Source of the DNA: DASPKW01 sp038244055 | GTDB taxonomy: Bacteria > Planctomycetota > Phycisphaerae > Tepidisphaerales > Tepidisphaeraceae | Length of the DNA: 7,760 nt | NCBI GenBank assembly: GCA_038244055.1 | Contig: JBBRTW010000357.1 | Location: 1-7,760, forward strand | Reading direction: 5' to 3' | Part shown: piece after piece, positions 5,701 to 7,760 of the stretch | How positions within the stretch are numbered: the stretch's first letter is position 1 | How the letters are laid out: every line of letters begins with the position of its first letter | Translations under genes and position numbers: made by a program | Notes under the pieces: generated by a model | What the model was told of the DNA's origin: nothing | The model's database searches: none | What the model saw: the letters and a program-made list of their open reading frames with translations, nothing else

Positions 5701-7760
5701 CGCTGGCGCTGCATTATGAGATCATCCCACCTTTGCGCGGATGCGATGAGCTTCGCGCGCCGCTGGATGTGAACGGCGGCAACCTGTATGCGCCGTCCAC
5801 GCCGCGGTATTGGTTGCGCGATCGCATTGATGGGCCGCGCCAGGCGGGGGTTAGCGCGATGAGTGTGGATGGAACCTGTTTGCATGTGGTGATGGAGGGC
5901 GCTGGGCAGGGGGCATCTGCCGGCGATCCCGATGAAGATCGCGCGCGGCCGCTTGGCGCGTGGGATGAGGCGCTGTTTGTCGTGAAGGCGAACGATGCGG
6001 GCGCATTGCTGGTGGAGTTGGAGACGCTCGAATCGACTTTGGATGGGGCAGCGGGCGGGGGCATCGATTCGCTGGCGCGCCAATGGTGGCGTGTCCATGG
6101 CGATTCGAAAATGGCGGATTGCATCGTCGCGATGGTCGCGCGGGATGGCGCGGAACTGAGAGGGCTGATCGACAGGGCGAAGATCGCGGTGAAAAGTGCG
6201 CAGGCGCTGGTTGAAGACCGCATCATCTTCAACCCCAACCGTCCGAAAAACCTGGGGAAAATCGCCTTTGTCTTTCCCGGCGCGGGGAACGCTTTCGCGG
6301 GGATGGGCCGCGATCTGGGCGCGGCCTGGCCTGAGATTTTGCGGCGGCAGGATGCGGAGAATCCGCGGCTGGGCTCGCAGTTCGCGGGCGGGCGATTCTG
6401 GCGCGAAGAGGCGGTTGAATCGATCGATGCCCGCGATGCAATTTTCGCGCAGGTCTGGATCGGGGCGATGATGAGCGATGCGATGGCGGCCCTGGGGATT
6501 CGGCCCAGCGCGGCCATCGGGTATAGCCTGGGCGAGAGCACGGCCCTGTTCGCGCTGCGGGCCTGGCGCGGGCGCGACGAGATGCTGGCGCGGATGCATG
6601 GGTCGACGTTGTTCGCATCGGATCTGACGGGGCGGTGCGATGCGGCGCGGCGGGCGTGGGGGCTGGCGGAAGATGAAGCGGTTGACTGGCTGGTGGGCGT
6701 GGTGAATCGCCCGGCCGATATCGTGCGGGAAGCGCTGGTGGGGCGTGAGCGCGTTTACCTGCTGATCATTAACACGCCGGGCGAGTGCGTCATTGGCGGC
6801 GATCGGGCGGCGGTGCTGCAAGTGGCGAAGGAGATGAATTGCCGGCTGTATCCGGTCAGTGGCGTGACGACGGTGCATTGCGAGGCGGCGCGGCCGATCG
6901 AGGCGGCTTATCGCGACTTGCATTTGATGGAGACGGCGGCCGTGGAAGGCGTGCGCTTTTACAGCGGCGCGGCGGGGGCGGGGTATGAAGTGACCTCGGA
7001 TTCAGCGGCCGATGCGATTGTCCGGCAGGCGATGGGGACGGTCGACTTCGTACGGGTGATCGAATCGGCCTACGCGGATGGCGCGCGGGTGTTTATCGAG
7101 ATGGGGCCGGGGGCATCGTGCAGCCGGATGATCGGGCAGATTCTGGCGGGGAGGGAGCACCTGGCGGTGGGCGTGTGTCATGCGGGGAGCAGACAATTCG
7201 CGAAAGAGCGGGAATTCGCCACGGAGGCGCAGAGGCACGGAGGCCGGAGGGAGAAGAGTGCGGAGAGTGGGCAGGGGGGTGTTGGGGTGTTGCTGCGCGG
7301 GCTGGCGAAGTTGGCGGCGGCTGGTGTGGAGATGGATTTGGGGGCGATTTATGGGGGGGCGGCGGATGATGAGTTGGCCGGCCGCGATGTGGGGGGGCGG
7401 GCGATTCTGGTGCCGGTGGGGGGGAAGGCGTTTGTCGTGCCGGCGCTGCCGAGGGAAATGCTGCAGACGGCGCGGCCGGAGCATGCGTGTGTCGCGAACG
7501 CGGCCAGCAGCGGGGCGGGTGGGCGCGGGGTGGAAGTGGCGGCGGCTGGAAGTGCGGCGATGGCGGGGCACGCGGTTGCGGGGAATTCGGCGGCTGTAAA
7601 TCCAGCCGCTTCCAATTGGGCGGTTTCCAATTCGGCGGGGGCAGCACCTTGCTGGGATGCCTGCACGAGCACGACGGGCACGTCGATGTTGGGAAACCGG
7701 GTGATCGGCAATGAGTTGAAGGCCTGCCAGCCCAGCACCATCAGAATGACGAAGGCCAGA
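2775..7760 (+). CDS. Pfa3/PfaC-like type I polyketide (PUFA) synthase: KS-CLF-AT, 3' end missing
   Basis: Begins at GTG 2775 (SD GGAGG, 9-nt spacing) and stays open for 1662 codons to the window edge. Domains: (1) ketosynthase, about residues 5-455, with C190 (DAACASSLYAL), H324 (ECHGTGTPVGD), K367 and H372 (GSVKSNVGH): a complete Cys-His-His condensing site. (2) Second KS fold, about 486-1044, with GVFIGIGLDLNT; the active-site cysteine position is Glu (E710 in VSNEEGSGL) while H852, K957 and H962 remain. This is the chain-length-factor pattern. (3) Linker, then acyltransferase about 1160-1460 with FVFPGAG, GYSLGES (S1251) and H1368. (4) A post-AT segment with VPVGGKAFVVPALP. KS-CLF-AT matches the front of myxobacterial Pfa3; the DH-DH-AGPAT expected next is absent. 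The KS/CLF pair would perform and time the decarboxylative condensations, and the AT would load acyl units. Codons after about 7622 are antisense to an RND pump fragment and are not true synthase sequence. Several loops carry inserted repeats. Confidence 0.88.
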   Translation, partial: MDKAQTIAIVGIGGIFPGAVGVEPFWANVRAGRDLAREVPAGRWPLALADAYDSRPGPDKVYSKRGCFVDEYVCDAAGLNIPRTLLAGLDPVFHLLLGAGRMAWGDAMTRNVDLKRAGVIIGNIVLPTDASSALSEEIISPLFEAQARGRMAWGVRKTEPLNRYAAGLPAGVLAKALGLGAGSYTLDAACASSLYALKLAADELRAGRADLMLTGGVSRPDCLYTQMGFSQLKALSPSGRCAPFDMKADGLVVGEGAGILVLKRLNDALRDGDRIYATIAGIGLSNDIGGNLMLPDSEGQLRAMRAAYKRAGWRPEEVGLIECHGTGTPVGDGVEFRSMMALWEGRRASERGAEGRGAGRCVIGSVKSNVGHLLTAAGAAGMIKVLLAMRDRVLPPTANFERAGKGIDLSGGPFEVLAEAREWESARPRRAAVSGFGFGGINAHVLLEEWGGDAAKREARAGDRTPAVGEYTHPTIDELPNRAAGIAIVGMGAHFGPWESLREFQHRVLGGDDAVEPTHPPHWFGHVESERFKGYFVEEVKMPAGRFRIPPTELAEMLPQQLLMLKVAADAMDDAGIGLTPRGRAGTASRTGAVGLAGGNDEAGGPSAAGDSVERDRLDTGVFIGIGLDLNTSQFQFRWKLLEQSRRWAAETGWDATPAQIAQWAADLRNAAGPALSANRTMGALGGIVASRVARAFHVGGPSFTVSNEEGSGLRALELGVRALQRGELTIALVGAVDLAADVRAALAQDSGRAYSPTGAARPMDANADGAILGEGAGAVVLKRHEDALRDGDRIYAVIRGIGAAAGGGVGEMVPTSEAYARAVEKARAEANGAARDGIAAGANWPGYLEMHGSGHPGEDAMEAEALSELVVVDGPSATASNPSPPRSPMRRLSGAGNDIDLRRLGEGVSVGAGEGGKQDPHPRPLPSTGEGASERVGEGASERVGEGVGGALGTAKSDIGHAGAAAGIASIIKTALALHYEIIPPLRGCDELRAPLDVNGGNLYAPSTPRYWLRDRIDGPRQAGVSAMSVDGTCLHVVMEGAGQGASAGDPDEDRARPLGAWDEALFVVKANDAGALLVELETLESTLDGAAGGGIDSLARQWWRVHGDSKMADCIVAMVARDGAELRGLIDRAKIAVKSAQALVEDRIIFNPNRPKNLGKIAFVFPGAGNAFAGMGRDLGAAWPEILRRQDAENPRLGSQFAGGRFWREEAVESIDARDAIFAQVWIGAMMSDAMAALGIRPSAAIGYSLGESTALFALRAWRGRDEMLARMHGSTLFASDLTGRCDAARRAWGLAEDEAVDWLVGVVNRPADIVREALVGRERVYLLIINTPGECVIGGDRAAVLQVAKEMNCRLYPVSGVTTVHCEAARPIEAAYRDLHLMETAAVEGVRFYSGAAGAGYEVTSDSAADAIVRQAMGTVDFVRVIESAYADGARVFIEMGPGASCSRMIGQILAGREHLAVGVCHAGSRQFAKEREFATEAQRHGGRREKSAESGQGGVGVLLRGLAKLAAAGVEMDLGAIYGGAADDELAGRDVGGRAILVPVGGKAFVVPALPREMLQTARPEHACVANAASSGAGGRGVEVAAAGSAAMAGHAVAGNSAAVNPAASNWAVSNSAGAAPCWDACTSTTGTSMLGNRVIGNELKACQPSTIRMTKAR
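4175..4194. repeat. Stem-loop repeat GGTGGG-CGAGTACA-CCCACC in the KS-CLF linker
   Basis: A perfect 6-bp stem (4175-4180 and 4189-4194) with an 8-nt loop, followed by CTACG, inside the interdomain linker of the second synthase gene (translated AVGEYTHPTIDE). The reverse complement resembles the GTAGGGTGGG...CCCACC repeats that I recall as dispersed elements in several GC-rich bacteria; that family match is from memory. A GCGAAGCGAGAAGCG stretch, similar to the ACP-KR linker repeat, lies just before it (4136-4150). Confidence 0.6.
5421..5569. repeat. Two CCCTCACCCCC-nnn-CTCTCCC elements inside the CLF domain
   Basis: Copy 1 at 5421-5441 and copy 2 at 5534-5554 match at 18-19 of 21 bases. Copy 2 forms an 8-bp stem, CCCTCTCC (5546-5553) with GGAGAGGG (5562-5569), around the loop CGAGTACA. 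Copy 1's CTCTCCC (5435-5441) pairs with GGGAGAG at 5513-5519. The offset of 113 nt is not a multiple of three, so the two copies are read in different phases (PSPPRSP against PHPRPLP). The conservation is therefore of DNA, not of protein. The layout resembles dispersed CCTCACCC/GAGAGGG palindromic repeats known from many bacterial genomes. Confidence 0.8.
5563..5619. repeat. 24-bp tandem direct repeat, 2.4 copies, in the CLF insertion
   Basis: The unit GAGAGGGAGCAAGCGAGCGC plus GTGG occupies 5563-5586 and 5587-5610 exactly, with a third partial unit (GAGAGGGAG) at 5611-5619. It encodes GEGASERV twice. A diverged relative (GAGGGAGTAAGCG...) lies at 5493-5528. Its length is divisible by three, so copy number can change without breaking the frame. 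Confidence 0.85.
7219..7243. repeat. CACGGAGG element after the acyltransferase
   Basis: The octamer CACGGAGG occurs at 7220-7227 and 7236-7243, separated by CGCAGAGG, giving a short repeat of the CCACGGAGGCGCAGAGG kind. It is read in frame as ATEAQRHGG in a charged linker (REFATEAQRHGGRREK) just after the AT core. Similar CACRGAGG strings are, from memory, frequent dispersed repeats in planctomycete-like genomes. Confidence 0.55.
7590..7609. repeat. Small stem-loop GCGGCTG-TAAATC-CAGCCGC near the junction
   Basis: A perfect 7-bp inverted repeat (7590-7596 and 7603-7609) with a 6-nt loop, in an Ala/Ser-rich stretch at the end of recognisable synthase sequence and 13 nt before the RND fragment. 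There is no T-tract, so it is not a convincing terminator. Confidence 0.6.
7608..7637. repeat. 15-bp imperfect tandem repeat spanning the synthase/RND junction
   Basis: GCTTCCAATTGGGCG (7608-7622) and GTTTCCAATTCGGCG (7623-7637) match at 13 of 15 positions. In addition AATTCGGCGG occurs exactly at 7584-7593 and 7629-7638. The right-hand copies encode the genuine RND residues AELE on the - strand. The left-hand copies are on the synthase side, which provides microhomology for a join. Confidence 0.65.
7622..7760 (-). CDS. RND-family efflux transporter (AcrB/HAE1 type), N-terminal fragment, truncated
   Basis: On the - strand the window edge opens in frame with LAFVILMVLGWQAFNSLP, the end of the first membrane helix. 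It continues with ITRFPNIDVPVV and QGAAPAELET, the highly conserved N-terminal signature of RND (AcrB/MexB/CzcA-like) inner-membrane pumps. The start codon and about 20-30 preceding residues would lie beyond 7760. Family members normally continue as QVTxxVEDAxxG; here the similarity stops at the ET codons (about 7622). The frame then runs through unrelated antisense synthase sequence to a stop near 7349. The piece is about 46 residues of a protein usually over 1000 long. It is either a gene remnant at a rearrangement point or the product of a mis-join. The family call is strong; its status as a gene is not. Confidence 0.72.

Noticed and set aside
5424..6923. 499-codon open frame on the - strand
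   Set aside because: It is antisense to the CLF and AT regions, Arg/Pro-rich, and has no recognisable motif.
7349..7621. Continuation of the RND reading frame on the - strand
   Set aside because: After ELET the residues are low-complexity Ala/Pro/Ser with no RND similarity. They are antisense to the synthase, so I do not count them as pump sequence.

Overview
This GC-rich window (about two thirds G+C by eye) is almost entirely coding and holds two consecutive + strand genes of a type I iterative polyketide/fatty-acid synthase of the PUFA-synthase (Pfa) or 'secondary lipid' class. Gene 1 (1-2748) is the C-terminal part of a PfaA/Pfa2-like protein: the end of an acyl carrier protein, a ketoreductase and a hot-dog dehydratase. 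Gene 2 (2775 to the window edge) starts at a GTG 26 bp downstream behind a GGAGG ribosome-binding site. It reads ketosynthase, chain-length-factor-like ketosynthase, acyltransferase, like the front of myxobacterial Pfa3 (KS-CLF-AT-DH-DH-AGPAT). Both genes are cut: gene 1 at its 5' end by the window edge, gene 2 at its 3' side before any DH or AGPAT region. Together they would carry condensation (KS/CLF), substrate loading (AT), carrier (ACP), beta-keto reduction (KR) and dehydration (DH), probably making a long-chain polyunsaturated or related lipid. No enoylreductase or phosphopantetheinyl transferase is visible.

The most unusual content lies between and inside these domains. At least four different short, palindromic or tandem, non-protein-like repeat families sit in frame in linkers or surface loops of the two enzymes. 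They are GGATGAA-, TTAGAA- and CAACGGA-type microrepeats between ACP and KR (162-312); a GGTGGG/CCCACC stem-loop between KS and CLF (4175-4194); two CCCTCACCCCC-type elements plus a 24-bp tandem repeat inside the CLF fold (5421-5619); and a CACGGAGG element after the AT (7219-7243). Two of the stem-loops have unrelated stems but the same 8-nt loop, CGAGTACA. The catalytic domains look intact around them.

The last ~139 bases do not belong to the synthase. Read on the - strand, 7760-7622 encode the start of an RND-family efflux pump (end of TM1 plus the SLPITRFPNIDVP signature), joined abruptly inside a short repeat to antisense synthase sequence. This is either a real rearrangement or an assembly chimera.

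The organism cannot be fixed from sequence alone. High GC, heavy GAT/GGG/GCG codon use and this kind of dispersed microrepeat fit a Planctomycetota (Phycisphaerae-like) genome; a myxobacterial or other GC-rich lineage remains possible. No tRNA, rRNA, CRISPR array, insertion sequence or promoter was found, and there is no gene-free stretch over 300 bases.
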